A stretch of DNA of 64,000 nt from JBBEAM01 sp040882845 (GCA_040882845.1 JBBEAM010000007.1:62001-126000); one strand, 5' to 3'; positions 34,470-43,860 are shown, numbered from the stretch's first letter. The notes: generated by a model from the sequence alone, not told the origin. A program made the numbers and translations.

Positions 34470-34970
34470 ATGGAGATCAGTCTTATCGTCGCGCTGGGGC
34501 GCAACCGGGTGATCGGGGTCGACGGTGAGCTGCCCTGGCACCTGCCCGACGATCTGCGCTGGTTCAAGGCGGCGACTGTCGGCAAGCCTATCGTCATGGG
34601 GCGCAAGACATACGATTCCATCGGCAAGCCGCTGCCCAATCGGCCCAATATCGTGGTCACGCGCAACCCGGACTTCGCGGCCGAGGGCGTGGCCGTCTGC
34701 CCCGGCATCGAGGAGGCTTTGCGCCTGGCCGAAGTGGAGGCCAAGAAGCTCGGCGCGAGCGAGATCATGGTGATCGGCGGCGGCGATATCTTCGGCCTGG
34801 CGCTGCGCTATACCGACCGGATGTACCTGACTCAGGTTGATATCGCGGCCGAGGGGGATGCCTTCTTTCCGGAGTACGACGAGAGCGACTGGCGCGAGAT
34901 GTTCTGCGAGCGCGTCGCCGCCGAGGAGGACCGCCCGGCGCATTGCTTCATGATCCTGGAGCGGCGTTAG
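34470..34970 (+). CDS. folA: Dihydrofolate reductase
   Basis: A 166-residue NADPH-dependent dihydrofolate reductase. Conserved features are VALGRNRVIGVDGELPWHLPDDLRWFK, with the catalytic acid in LPDDL, then VMGRKTYDSIGKPLPNRPN for NADPH, and IMVIGGGDIFGLAL for the nicotinamide side. The length is usual for the family. It is paired with thyA in the order common in proteobacteria. The next open frame overlaps the 3' end. Confidence 0.97.
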   Translation: MEISLIVALGRNRVIGVDGELPWHLPDDLRWFKAATVGKPIVMGRKTYDSIGKPLPNRPNIVVTRNPDFAAEGVAVCPGIEEALRLAEVEAKKLGASEIMVIGGGDIFGLALRYTDRMYLTQVDIAAEGDAFFPEYDESDWREMFCERVAAEEDRPAHCFMILERR

Positions 34971-35863
34971 CTCGCCGAGGTCCTGCCCTGTCAGCCTTCA
35001 CCCTTCTCGACAGTCCGCTGCCCCGCGACCGACTGGCGGAGCGCCTCTTCGCCGGCGAGCTGATCGTGGTGCGCGGCCTGCCCGCCATGGGCCGCCTGGT
35101 CGAGCTGACGCGGGCGCGCGCCGAAGCGGCGCTCGGGAGCGCCCCGGACGCGGCCCATCTTGCCTTCGAGTTCGAGGAGCTGCGCGCCAGGGCCGGGCGG
35201 CTGCGCCGGGATTTCGCGGCCGCCGGAGAGTTGCGCACGGCCTTCGCGGAGGTCTTTTCCGCCCTCGGCTTCGCGCCGGAGGAAACCTTCGGCGACCGGC
35301 GTGCGCTGCGCATCGTTCCGCCGGGACCGCGCCGCACCGAAGGCGCGCTGCGCAGCCTGCCGCCGCATCGCGACAGCTGGGGCTCGAACCTTGCGGCCCA
35401 GATCAACTGGTGGGCGCCGGTGTACCGGCTCGAAGCAGCCAATACCCTGCTGCTCTATCCGGACTACTGGTCGAAGCCGATCGCCAATTCGACGTCGCGC
35501 TGGAGCCTCGAGGAACTCTACGCCGCGCGCCAGCGGGGCGAAGCCTATCCCCGCCTGCCGGTGGCCGAGGAGGAGCCCGCCGCCGCGGCCTTGCCCTGCA
35601 CCATCGCACCCGGCGACCTGCTGTGCTTTTCCGGCGCGCAGCTGCACGCCTCGGCGCTCGGCAGTTCCGGCCGCACCCGTATCAGCTTCGAGACCCGCAC
35701 GGTGAGCCTGCCCGACCTGCGTGCGGGGCGGGGCGCGCCCAATGTCGACGGCCATCCCGGCCTCGCCGCCTATCGCTGGTTCACGCGGCTGACGGACGAC
35801 GCCGGTTTGCAATCCGTGATAGGAGAGGGCGGAACGGATTTGCCAGAAGGAGGACGGACATGA
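34943..35863 (+). CDS. 2-oxoglutarate/Fe(II) oxygenase-like protein of unknown substrate
   Basis: About 290-306 residues; I do not recognise a named family. The pattern H142-R-D144 in LPPHRDSWGSN, a distal H235 in FSGAQLHASALG and a downstream arginine in RTRISFETRTV is that expected of a cupin-fold Fe(II)/2-oxoglutarate oxygenase. The start is doubtful: the only start-like codon in frame is a TTG at 34943 inside folA; a CTG at about 34988 (LSAFTLLDS), seven bases after GAGGT, is another possibility. The end overlaps the BHMT-like gene by four bases (ATGA), so the two are co-translated. Confidence 0.65.
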   Translation: MLHDPGAALARRGPALSAFTLLDSPLPRDRLAERLFAGELIVVRGLPAMGRLVELTRARAEAALGSAPDAAHLAFEFEELRARAGRLRRDFAAAGELRTAFAEVFSALGFAPEETFGDRRALRIVPPGPRRTEGALRSLPPHRDSWGSNLAAQINWWAPVYRLEAANTLLLYPDYWSKPIANSTSRWSLEELYAARQRGEAYPRLPVAEEEPAAAALPCTIAPGDLLCFSGAQLHASALGSSGRTRISFETRTVSLPDLRAGRGAPNVDGHPGLAAYRWFTRLTDDAGLQSVIGEGGTDLPEGGRT

Positions 35864-36909
35864 GCGCGGCGAATGGCGGACTGATGGAGCGGCTCGGCAA
35901 GGGGCCGGTGATCTGCGCCGAGGGATACCTTTTCGAGCTCGAGCGGCGCGGCTACCTGCAGGCCGGCGCCTTCGTGCCGGAGGTGGTGCTGGAACACCCC
36001 GAGGTGGTGGCGCAGCTGCACCGCGAGTTCGTGCGCGCCGGATCCGACGTGGTCGAAGCCTTCACCTACTATGCCCATCGCGAGAAGCTCAGGATCATCG
36101 GCCGGGAAGACGACCTCGAGCCGATCAACCGCCAGGCGCTGGAAACCGCCAAGCAGGTCGCCGACGAGTCCGGCACGCTGCTCGCCGGCAATATCTGCAA
36201 CACCAACGTCTTCGAGCCGGACGACGCCGAGGCCGCCAAGGCCTGCCGCGCCATGTTCGACGAGCAGATCGTCTGGGCGTTGGACTACGACCCCGACCTG
36301 ATCGTCGCCGAAACCTACAGCTATACCGCCGAAGCCTTGATCGCGCTGGAGGCGATCAAGGCCAGCGGCAAGCCGGCGGTGGTGACCATGGCGCTGCACC
36401 GCGACGGGCTGACCCGGGAGGGCGATACGCCGGCGGAGTCCTGCAGGAAGCTGGAGGATGCCGGGGCCGATGTGGTTGGCCTCAACTGCGCGCGCGGCCC
36501 TTGGACCATGCTGCAGGCGGTCAAGGAGATCCGCGCCGCGGTATCCTGCCATGTCGCGGCGCTGCCGGTGCCCTACCGCACCGACGCGGCACACCCGACC
36601 TTCCAGTCGCTGGTCGACGAGGACTGCCCCTGCGAGCTGCCCGACGGCCGGCCCTTCCCCGTGGCCCTCGACCCCTTCACCTGCAACCGCTACGAACTCG
36701 GCGCCTTCGCCAAGGAATGCTACGCGGCCGGGGTCAACTATCTGGGGGTCTGCTGCGGCGCGGCACCGCACCACATCCGCAGCGTCGCCGAGGCTCTGGG
36801 CCGCCAGCCGGAAGCCAGCCGCTTCTCGCCGGACATGTCGAAGCACTTCGCCTTCGGCACCGACCCGAGCCTGCGGCAGACCAACAAGGACTACACCAAG
36901 AACCTTTAG
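35860..36909 (+). CDS. Betaine-homocysteine S-methyltransferase-like protein
   Basis: A 349-residue zinc-dependent methyltransferase of the homocysteine S-methyltransferase (pfam02574) fold. ERRGYLQAGAFVPEVVLEHP, LHREFVRAGSDVVEAFTYYA and KPAVVTMALHRDG resemble the BHMT branch. The zinc-binding cysteines are in VVGLNCARGP and in GVCCGAAPHH. The expected reaction is methyl transfer from glycine betaine, or a related donor, to homocysteine, giving methionine and dimethylglycine. The ATG at 35860 has AAGGAGGA upstream and overlaps the previous stop. Substrate is inferred from the family. Confidence 0.88.
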   Translation: MSAANGGLMERLGKGPVICAEGYLFELERRGYLQAGAFVPEVVLEHPEVVAQLHREFVRAGSDVVEAFTYYAHREKLRIIGREDDLEPINRQALETAKQVADESGTLLAGNICNTNVFEPDDAEAAKACRAMFDEQIVWALDYDPDLIVAETYSYTAEALIALEAIKASGKPAVVTMALHRDGLTREGDTPAESCRKLEDAGADVVGLNCARGPWTMLQAVKEIRAAVSCHVAALPVPYRTDAAHPTFQSLVDEDCPCELPDGRPFPVALDPFTCNRYELGAFAKECYAAGVNYLGVCCGAAPHHIRSVAEALGRQPEASRFSPDMSKHFAFGTDPSLRQTNKDYTKNL

Positions 36910-36918
36910 CGGCAGGGG

Positions 36919-37392
36919 CTACTTCAGGTTCGGCCAGTTGGCGTCGGCCTTGGCGATGTAGCCGGGGATATCCTCTTCCCAGCGGCTCTGCACGGCCTTG
37001 CTGAAGTTCAGGTAGAGCTTGCCGTCGACGATCTTCCAGGCCTCGGGCACCGTCTTGGCCTTGGCGCCGGCCGCCGCGGCATAGGCGCAGTAGCCGCCGT
37101 ACCGCGGCGCGTAGCTTTCGGGATCGGCGGCGAAGGCGTCGCGGTTCGCGGCGCTGGCGAAATGCCAGGTCGCGCCATCGTAGTCGGCGCTGAACTCGCT
37201 GGAGCCCTGGACCGCCTTGCCCTCGGTGAAGTAGGCGACCGGATCGCTGCCGCCCAAGGCGATGCCTTCGGAGCGATAGACCTCGGCCCGTACCGCGCCC
37301 GGCGCGGCGAACAAAGCCAAGCTCAGCACCAGCAGCCCGGACAGGAGCTTCCTGCGGTCGAACGTCAGGGCTTGAGCGGTTCGTCTGCGCAT
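36919..37392 (-). CDS. YHS-domain exported protein
   Basis: A 157-residue protein with an N-terminal signal sequence; DRRKLLSGLLVLSLALFA has a twin-arginine-like pair, and AVRA is a plausible cleavage site, so it may use the Tat or Sec route. The YHS domain follows at about residues 45-105 (GGSDPVAYFTEGKAVQGSSE, WHFASAANRDAFAADPESYA, YGGYCAYA). Such domains occur with metal-handling and copper proteins, but no metal ligand set is decisive here. It is convergent with the BHMT-like gene. The function is unknown. Confidence 0.85.
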   Translation of the reverse strand: MRRRTAQALTFDRRKLLSGLLVLSLALFAAPGAVRAEVYRSEGIALGGSDPVAYFTEGKAVQGSSEFSADYDGATWHFASAANRDAFAADPESYAPRYGGYCAYAAAAGAKAKTVPEAWKIVDGKLYLNFSKAVQSRWEEDIPGYIAKADANWPNLK

Positions 37393-37503
37393 CCATCCTC
37401 TCCTTCAACCCACGCAGGCAAGGATGGTCCACGCGGCGGGGAAACGCGAATAACGCTTGGCTCGCGCGGCATCACAGCTGCGGGAGCGCGGTCGTCCGCG
37501 GCC

Positions 37504-38652
37504 TTACTGCATGACGATGCGCGGGCCCTTGCCGGCGCCGCTGGACAGCCGCGCGGAAAGTTGCTCCCAGATCCGCTCGGCGATCTTGACGAAAACCTTG
37601 GCGTGGGGGCTGTCGGGATGGGACACCACGACCGGCTGGCCGCCGTCGGAGGTTTCGCGGATCTGGATGTCCAGCGGCACCTCGCCGAGGAACTCCATGC
37701 CCAGCTTCTCGGCCTCCCGCTTGGCACCGCCGTGGCCGAAGATATGCGCCTCGTGGCCACACTCGGGGCAGATGTAGAGCGACATGTTCTCGACGATGCC
37801 GAGCACCGGCACGTCGACCTTGCGGAACATGTTGAGGCCCTTGCGGGCGTCGAGCAGGGCGATGTCCTGTGGGGTCGAGATAATCACTGCGCCCGACAGC
37901 GGCACCTGCTGCGCCATGGTCAGCTGGGCATCGCCGGTGCCCGGCGGCATGTCGACCACCAGCACGTCGAGTTCGCCCCAATCGACGTCGCGCAGCATCT
38001 GCTGCAGTGCGGACTGCACCATCGGGCCGCGCCAGATCATCGGAGTGTCCTCGGCGACCAGGAATCCCATCGACATGCACTTGACCCCGTAGTTCTCCAT
38101 CGGCTTCAGGGTCTTGCCGTCGGGCGAGTTCGGCCGTCCGGAAATTCCCATCATGCGCGGCTGCGAGGGGCCATAGATGTCGGCGTCGAGTATGCCGACG
38201 GCGAGGCCGAGCTGCCCCAGCGCCAGCGCCAGATTGGTCGCGCAGGTGGACTTGCCGACTCCGCCCTTGCCGCTGGCTACCGCGATGATCGTCTTGACGC
38301 CGGGCACCAGCGCCTTGGCGTCGCCCTGTGCGGGGGCCGGGCTGCGCGGCTGGGCCTGGCCGCCCCCCTGGCTACTGCCCTGTGATCCTCCCGAGGGCGC
38401 TTCGCGGTGGGCGGTCAGCACCGCCGTCACCGAGAGCACACCGGGGATGGCGTCGGCGGCCTGCTCGGCCTGCTTGCGCAGCGGTTCCAGCTTTTCGCCC
38501 TCGCGGGGGTCGACCTCGATAGCAAAGCCGACGTTGCCGTCCTTCACCACCAGGCCGGACACCAGCCCGGCGGTGACGATATCGCTCTTGCCGTCGGGGC
38601 TGCCGACGTTTTTCAATGCTTCGAGCACCTGGGCTTCGGTAACCTGCGCCAT
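37504..38652 (-). CDS. Iron-sulfur cluster carrier protein Mrp/ApbC
   Basis: A 382-residue P-loop ATPase that holds and transfers [4Fe-4S] clusters. The N-terminal DUF59-type domain covers about residues 1-85, then a Pro/Gln/Ser-rich linker, then the NBP35 domain with the deviant Walker A motif GKGGVGKSTCATNLA. The cluster-binding CxxC is in YICPECGHEAHIFG near the C-terminal third. The length and layout match Mrp (ApbC). It lies divergently from hflK, the arrangement common in alphaproteobacteria. Gene symbols differ between databases (mrp or apbC). Confidence 0.95.
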   Translation of the reverse strand: MAQVTEAQVLEALKNVGSPDGKSDIVTAGLVSGLVVKDGNVGFAIEVDPREGEKLEPLRKQAEQAADAIPGVLSVTAVLTAHREAPSGGSQGSSQGGGQAQPRSPAPAQGDAKALVPGVKTIIAVASGKGGVGKSTCATNLALALGQLGLAVGILDADIYGPSQPRMMGISGRPNSPDGKTLKPMENYGVKCMSMGFLVAEDTPMIWRGPMVQSALQQMLRDVDWGELDVLVVDMPPGTGDAQLTMAQQVPLSGAVIISTPQDIALLDARKGLNMFRKVDVPVLGIVENMSLYICPECGHEAHIFGHGGAKREAEKLGMEFLGEVPLDIQIRETSDGGQPVVVSHPDSPHAKVFVKIAERIWEQLSARLSSGAGKGPRIVMQ

Positions 38653-38822
38653 CCTTGAAAACTCTCCGTATCTGACAATATCGGCAAAGAGTGGTATGAC
38701 CCGGTCTGGGCCGTATTCTTATGCGGTTTGCCTAGACCGAGATATAGGGGAGACAGCCGGCGGTTTGAATGCCGTTCTGCGCCGGTCCTTCAAGCAGAAC
38801 AATCGAGTGGAGTAAAAGCTGA

Positions 38823-40001
38823 ATGCCATGGCAATCGTCTAGCGGTGGAGGCGGCCCCTGGGGCGGCTCCGGAGGTGGGTCCGGCGGCGGAAGCGGAGGC
38901 GGCGGTCCCTGGGGACGGCCGGGCGGTTCCGGCGGCGGCGGATTCGGCGGTGGCGGTCAACGTCCGCCGGATATCGAGGATCTGATCCGCAAGGGCCAGG
39001 AGCGCTTCAAGAGCGTCATGCCGGGCGGTTTCGGCGGCGGCAAGCCCTTTATCCTGATCGTCGCGGTGCTGCTCATTCTGTGGCTGCTGACCGGCTTCTA
39101 CCGGGTTCAGCCGGGCGAGCAGGGCGTGGTCCTGCGCTTCGGCGAGTGGATCAACCAGACGACTCCGGCGCAGCCGGGTCTGCACTGGCATCTGCCCTAT
39201 CCGATCGAGACGGCGATTACCCCGGACGTCGAGAACATCCGCCAGACCGACATCGGTTTCCGCGGTCAGTTCGGGGCTGGCAGCCGGCCTCAGGACGTGG
39301 CCGAGGAAAGCCTGATGCTGACCGGCGATCAGAACATCATCGACATCGATTTCTCGGTGCAGTGGCGGATCACCGACGCCGGCCAGTATCTCTTCAACAT
39401 CCGCGAACCCGAGGTCACGGTGAAGGCGGTGGCGGAAAGCGCGATGCGCGAGATTATCGGCCGCACCGATATTCAGCCGGCCCTGACCGAGGCTCGTGAC
39501 GAGATCGCGTTGAAGGCAAAGGAAGTGTTGCAGGAGATTCTGGACAGCTACGGTTCCGGCATCCTGATCACCGAGGTGCGGCTGCAGAACGTCCAGCCGC
39601 CATCCCAGGTGATCGACGCCTTCGACGAAGTGCAGCGCGCGCAGCAGGATCTCGACCGGCGGCGCAACGAGGCAGACGCCTACCGCAACAAGGTGATCCC
39701 GGAGGCCCGAGGCGAGGCGCAGCGGATGATCCAGCAGGCCGCAGCCTATCGAGAGCAGATCGTCAACGAGGCCCAGGGCGAGGCCCAGCGCTTCTTGTCG
39801 GTCTACAACGCCTACCTGGAGAACCCGGCGGTTACCGAGCGAAGGATGTATCTGGAAACCATCCAGGACGTCTTCTCGCGGACCGACAAGGTGATCATGG
39901 ACAACACCAGCCAGGGCGCCGTGCCCTACCTGCCGCTCAACGAGCTGCGGAGGCAGTCGGGCTCAACGCCCCGTGCCCCCCTCTCCAGCGACCAGCAGTA
40001 G
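38823..40001 (+). CDS. hflK: FtsH protease modulator HflK
   Basis: A 392-residue membrane-anchored SPFH-domain protein that forms large HflKC cages around FtsH. The N-terminus is very glycine-rich (about residues 7-45, GGSGGGSGGGSGGGG-like), followed by one membrane helix near residue 80 (FILIVAVLLILWLLTGFY) and the SPFH/band 7 domain with the GEQGVVLRFGEW block and the long helical QRMIQQAAAYREQIVNEAQG region. The order hflK-hflC is conserved. The ATG at 38823 is preceded by GGAG. Confidence 0.96.
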   Translation: MPWQSSSGGGGPWGGSGGGSGGGSGGGGPWGRPGGSGGGGFGGGGQRPPDIEDLIRKGQERFKSVMPGGFGGGKPFILIVAVLLILWLLTGFYRVQPGEQGVVLRFGEWINQTTPAQPGLHWHLPYPIETAITPDVENIRQTDIGFRGQFGAGSRPQDVAEESLMLTGDQNIIDIDFSVQWRITDAGQYLFNIREPEVTVKAVAESAMREIIGRTDIQPALTEARDEIALKAKEVLQEILDSYGSGILITEVRLQNVQPPSQVIDAFDEVQRAQQDLDRRRNEADAYRNKVIPEARGEAQRMIQQAAAYREQIVNEAQGEAQRFLSVYNAYLENPAVTERRMYLETIQDVFSRTDKVIMDNTSQGAVPYLPLNELRRQSGSTPRAPLSSDQQ

Positions 40002-40020
40002 CGGGTAGAAAGGAACCGAC

Positions 40021-40965
40021 ATGAGTAAGAAGTTTCTCCTTCCGCTGGGCATCCTGGTCATCGCGCTGGGCGTCGTCGCCTTCAGTTCGCTGTTCACGGT
40101 GCACCAGACACAGCAGGCCATCGTCCTGCAGTTCGGCGCGATCAAGCGGGTGGTCAGCGAGCCCGGCTTGAGTTTCAAGCTGCCCTTTATCCAGGACGTC
40201 CGCTTCGTCGAACGCCGGGTGCTCAACTTCGATCCCGAGCCCGAGCGCGTGATCCTGGCCGACCAGCGGCCATTGATCGTCGACTCCTTCTCGCGCTACC
40301 GGATTGTCGACCCCAACATCTACATTCAGCGCGTCAGCTCTGAACGCGCGCTGCTCGACCGTCTGGGGCCGATCGTCAACGATACGGTGCGCGCGGTGTT
40401 CGGCGACGTCACCCTCAGCAGCGTGCTGTCCGAGGAGCGTGCCGACTTGATGAACCAGGTGCGCGACCGGGTGAACAATGCCGCCCAGGACTTCGGCATT
40501 GAGATGGTCGACGTCCGGATCGGCCGTGCCGATCTTGCGCCCGACGTTAGCGAATCGGTCTACAATCGGATGCGCGCCGAGCGTGAGCGCGACGCCGCCG
40601 AGTTCCGCGCCCAGGGGCAGGAGCAGTACGACCGCATCACCTCGGCCGCCGAGCGCGAGGCGACGGTGATCATCGCCGAGGCCCGGCGGGAGTCGGAAAT
40701 CCTGCGTGGTCAGGGCGAGGGCGAAAGGACGACCATCCTGAGCGATGCCTACGGCCAGGATGCCGGTTTCTTCCAGTTCTATCGCTCTATGGAAGCCTAT
40801 CGGGAGTCCTTCGACGGCGACAACGCCTACATGGTGCTCTCGACGGACAGCGATTTCTTCCGCTACTTCGACAACGTGACCCAGGATCTCGATCTTCGCG
40901 AAGGGGACAGCTCCTCGGGGGTTTCCTCGGGAAGCTCCTCCGGAGGCAGCGGCGGAAGCGACTGA
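40021..40965 (+). CDS. hflC: FtsH protease modulator HflC
   Basis: A 314-residue SPFH-domain protein that partners HflK. It has an N-terminal membrane helix (LGILVIALGVVAFSSLFTV), the GAIKRVVSEPGLSFKLPFIQDV block, and helical region with RAERERDAAEFRAQGQEQYD. The C-terminal tail ends in a Ser/Gly-rich sequence, mirroring the glycine-rich N-terminus of HflK. It starts 19 bases after hflK with an AGAAAGGA site, so they are one operon. Confidence 0.96.
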   Translation: MSKKFLLPLGILVIALGVVAFSSLFTVHQTQQAIVLQFGAIKRVVSEPGLSFKLPFIQDVRFVERRVLNFDPEPERVILADQRPLIVDSFSRYRIVDPNIYIQRVSSERALLDRLGPIVNDTVRAVFGDVTLSSVLSEERADLMNQVRDRVNNAAQDFGIEMVDVRIGRADLAPDVSESVYNRMRAERERDAAEFRAQGQEQYDRITSAAEREATVIIAEARRESEILRGQGEGERTTILSDAYGQDAGFFQFYRSMEAYRESFDGDNAYMVLSTDSDFFRYFDNVTQDLDLREGDSSSGVSSGSSSGGSGGSD

Positions 40966-41008
40966 TCCGTCACGCAGGACGCGCGAAGGACAGCAATAGG
41001 CGGCGGCC

Positions 41009-41200
41009 GTGACGGGGACGGATCTGCTCACGGCCGCCGCTTTGATTCTGGTCATCGAAGGCGCGATTCTCGCCATCTTTCCCGCCGCCCCGCGGCGGCT
41101 CTACGCTTGGCTCAAGGACCTGTCGCCGGATCGACTGCGCGGCTATGGGGTGGGGGTTCTGGCGGCCGGCGTTTTCGCCCTCTGGCTGCTGCGCGGCTGA
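41009..41200 (+). CDS. DUF2065 family membrane protein
   Basis: A 63-residue protein with two predicted membrane helices (LLTAAALILVIEGAILAIFP and YGVGVLAAGVFALWLL) separated by a charged RRLYAWLKDLSPDRLR loop, matching DUF2065. It starts with GTG 43 bases after hflC, and the same order hflC-DUF2065-degP is common in alphaproteobacteria, so a link to the FtsH/HflKC or DegP quality-control system is plausible but unproven. Confidence 0.85.
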   Translation: MTGTDLLTAAALILVIEGAILAIFPAAPRRLYAWLKDLSPDRLRGYGVGVLAAGVFALWLLRG

Positions 41201-41367
41201 CGGCGCGCAGGTCACAATTCCGCCCAAGTCCTATGGCTATCTCGAATCTAACGGTTTCCTCGATGTCATCGGGGAGCTCTTCACGGGAACGAACCAACGC
41301 AGCGATTTCAGGAGTGGTGCCATGGGGGTGGCCTCGCGTCCTGGGCGTCGTTAGGAGGCAAAAAGAA

Positions 41368-42849
41368 GTGATCTACATGCAGAAACATCCTCAGCAAGTC
41401 GTCACGGCGCTCTCGCCGATCAGTACCCCGGTGCTGGCGCGATGGCTTCTGGCCCTGCTGGTCGCCGTCAGCCTGCTGTGCTTCAGCTCGCTGGCACAGG
41501 CAAAGCAGCCCCCGGAAAGCTTCGCCGACCTGGTCGATGAACTCTCCCCCACGGTCGTCAACATCTCGACCACCCAGATGGTCAAGGACGGTCCAAACAG
41601 CGACTTCGAGGAGCTGTTCCGCGAATTCTTCGAACGCCGTGGCTTGCCTGGCGAACCCCCGCAGCAGCGGGAGCGCCGCGCGACCTCCCTGGGATCCGGC
41701 TTCATCATCGAAGCCTCGGGCTACATCGTCACCAACCACCACGTGATCGCCGATGCCGACGAGATTTCGGTGCGGCTGCACGACGACACCACGCTCGAGG
41801 CGGAGCTGGTCGGCAGCGACGAGAAGACGGATCTGGCTCTGCTCAAGGTGAAAAGCGATAAACCCCTGCCCGCCGCGCAGTGGGGCGATTCCGATGCCAT
41901 CCGAGTCGGCGATTGGGTGCTGGCGATCGGCAACCCCTTCGGCCTCGGCGGCACCGTGACCGCGGGTATTCTCTCGGCCCGGCAGCGCGATATCAATTCC
42001 GGCCCCTATGACGACTTCCTGCAGACCGACGCCTCGATCAACCGCGGCAACTCCGGGGGCCCGATGTTCGATATCGACGGCAAGGTGATCGGCGTCAACT
42101 CGATGATCTACTCGCCGACCGGCGGCTCGATCGGCATCGGCTTCGCGATCCCCTCGCGCATGGCCAAGGCGATCGTCGATCAGCTCAAGGAACACGGCAC
42201 GGTCAAGCGCGGCTGGCTCGGTGTGCGCATCCAGACCGTCACCGAAGAACTGGCCGAAGGCATGCGCCTGGAGGAGCCGCGGGGCGCCCTGGTCGCCTCG
42301 GTGACCGAGGATGGGCCGGCCGAAAAATCCGGCATCCAGCAGGGCGACGTGATCCTTGAATTCGACGGCCGGGAGGTCGAGGACATGCGCAAACTGCCGC
42401 GCATGGTGGCCGAGACTTCGATCGGCCGGGAGGTTCCCGTCGTCGTCTGGCGCAAGGGCGAAAGGGTGACCGTCGATGTCGAGCTTGGCGAACTCGACGA
42501 AGAGCAGGTTGCCAGTCTTGAGAGCGGCCCGGAATCGGCCGAAGGCGAGGCGGATACCCTCGGCCTGATGCTGTCGGAGATCACCCCGGAACTGCGCGAG
42601 CGCTTCGAGCTCGACGACAAGGCCAAGGGCGTCATCGTCACCGATGTCGCCTCGGGCAGCACCGCCATGGAGAAGGGGCTGCAGGCCGGCGACATCATCG
42701 TCGAAGTCGATCAGGAAGAAGTCAGCGCCCCCGGCGACGTCGCCAAGCTGGTCACCCAGGCCAAGGAAGACGGCTATCGCGTCGTGACCCTGCTGGTCTA
42801 TCGCGGCGGCGACTATCAGTGGGTGGCGGTGCAGCTCGAAGACAGCTGA
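41368..42849 (+). CDS. Periplasmic serine protease/chaperone DegP (HtrA, Do type)
   Basis: A 493-residue Do-family protease with N-terminal signal peptide (WLLALLVAVSLLCFSSLAQA), trypsin-like domain and two PDZ domains (about residues 295-385 and 405-490). The catalytic triad is H125 in VTNHHV, D155 in KTDLALL and S229 in NRGNSGGP. I chose the GTG at 41368 because AGGAGG sits nine bases before it; the ATG three codons later is also possible. It probably degrades or refolds misfolded envelope proteins. DegP and DegQ cannot be separated by sequence here. Confidence 0.95.
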   Translation: MIYMQKHPQQVVTALSPISTPVLARWLLALLVAVSLLCFSSLAQAKQPPESFADLVDELSPTVVNISTTQMVKDGPNSDFEELFREFFERRGLPGEPPQQRERRATSLGSGFIIEASGYIVTNHHVIADADEISVRLHDDTTLEAELVGSDEKTDLALLKVKSDKPLPAAQWGDSDAIRVGDWVLAIGNPFGLGGTVTAGILSARQRDINSGPYDDFLQTDASINRGNSGGPMFDIDGKVIGVNSMIYSPTGGSIGIGFAIPSRMAKAIVDQLKEHGTVKRGWLGVRIQTVTEELAEGMRLEEPRGALVASVTEDGPAEKSGIQQGDVILEFDGREVEDMRKLPRMVAETSIGREVPVVVWRKGERVTVDVELGELDEEQVASLESGPESAEGEADTLGLMLSEITPELRERFELDDKAKGVIVTDVASGSTAMEKGLQAGDIIVEVDQEEVSAPGDVAKLVTQAKEDGYRVVTLLVYRGGDYQWVAVQLEDS

Positions 42850-42916
42850 TCGCGTTTCGCCGATCCAGAAAACTGAAGCACAGGGCGGCGCCGGATCGGC
42901 GTCGCCCTGTGCGTTT

Positions 42917-43801
42917 CTAGGCCTCGCGGAAGTCTTCTTCGGCAATCCCCTGGAGGTACAGCAGCGCCGTCAGGTCGCCGTGATCGATCCTGAAACGCGC
43001 GGCGGCGCGCACCCTGGGCTTGGCCCGGAAGGCGACGCCGAGGCCTGCGGCTTCGAGCATCGCCAGGTCGTTCGCACCGTCGCCGACCGCCGCGGTCCGT
43101 TTTAGCTCGCAACCGATCTCCGCGGCGAAGTCGCGCAGCGCCGCCAGCTTGGCCTCGCGGCCGAGGATCGGCTCGGCCACCCTGCCGGTCAGCGCCTTGC
43201 CGTCGTCGAGCAGGCGGTTGGCCTGGACGTGGTCGAAGCCGCAGGCCTCGGCAACCAGCTCGGCGAAGCTGGTGAAGCCGCCGGAGACCAGAGCCGTCAC
43301 GCAGCCCTGGGCGCGCAGCGTGGCGATCAGGGTCCGGGCGCCGGGCATGAAGGTCATGTCCTCGGCGGTTTCCTCCAGGCGCGCCAGGGGCAAGCCTTCC
43401 AGCCGCGCGACCCGCGCCTGGAGCGAGGCTTCGAAATCCAGCTCGCCGGCCATGGTGCGGGCGGTGATCTCGGCCATCTCCGCGCGCAGTCCCAAGGTCG
43501 CGGCCAGCTCGTCGAGCATTTCCTGCTGAATGATCGTCGACTCCATGTCGGCGACCAGCAGGCGCTTGCGCCGGCCCTCCGCCGGCTGCGCGGCGAGGTC
43601 GAGCGGCGCGCCGTCGAGCGCCGCGCGGGCCCGGGTCTCGGCGGCGGCGAGGTCGCCGTCCGCGAAGAAGATGTCGCAGGCCAGATCCTCGGCCAGCCAG
43701 ACCGGGGTTTCGGCCTTCAGCGCCTCGGCCACGGCGGCGGCCTGGGCGGCGGAGAGGTTCCGCTTTGCCGGATCGGCGATCAGGGTTAGGACGGAGGCCA
43801 T
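42917..43801 (-). CDS. serB: Phosphoserine phosphatase SerB
   Basis: A 294-residue HAD-type phosphatase that makes L-serine from O-phosphoserine. After an N-terminal domain, the catalytic block VADMESTIIQQEMLDELA follows. D85 is the nucleophile, and position 87 holds Glu where most SerB proteins have the second Asp. The other motifs are VSGGFTSFAE and GDGANDLAMLEAAGLGVAF. The length is normal. It is divergent from miaA, with the starts about 60 bases apart. Confidence 0.93.
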   Translation of the reverse strand: MASVLTLIADPAKRNLSAAQAAAVAEALKAETPVWLAEDLACDIFFADGDLAAAETRARAALDGAPLDLAAQPAEGRRKRLLVADMESTIIQQEMLDELAATLGLRAEMAEITARTMAGELDFEASLQARVARLEGLPLARLEETAEDMTFMPGARTLIATLRAQGCVTALVSGGFTSFAELVAEACGFDHVQANRLLDDGKALTGRVAEPILGREAKLAALRDFAAEIGCELKRTAAVGDGANDLAMLEAAGLGVAFRAKPRVRAAARFRIDHGDLTALLYLQGIAEEDFREA

Positions 43802-43860
43802 GACGGCTGGACATAGAGGCTGCCGCTTCGCGGCACAAGACCCCAGGAACTGAAACGCGC

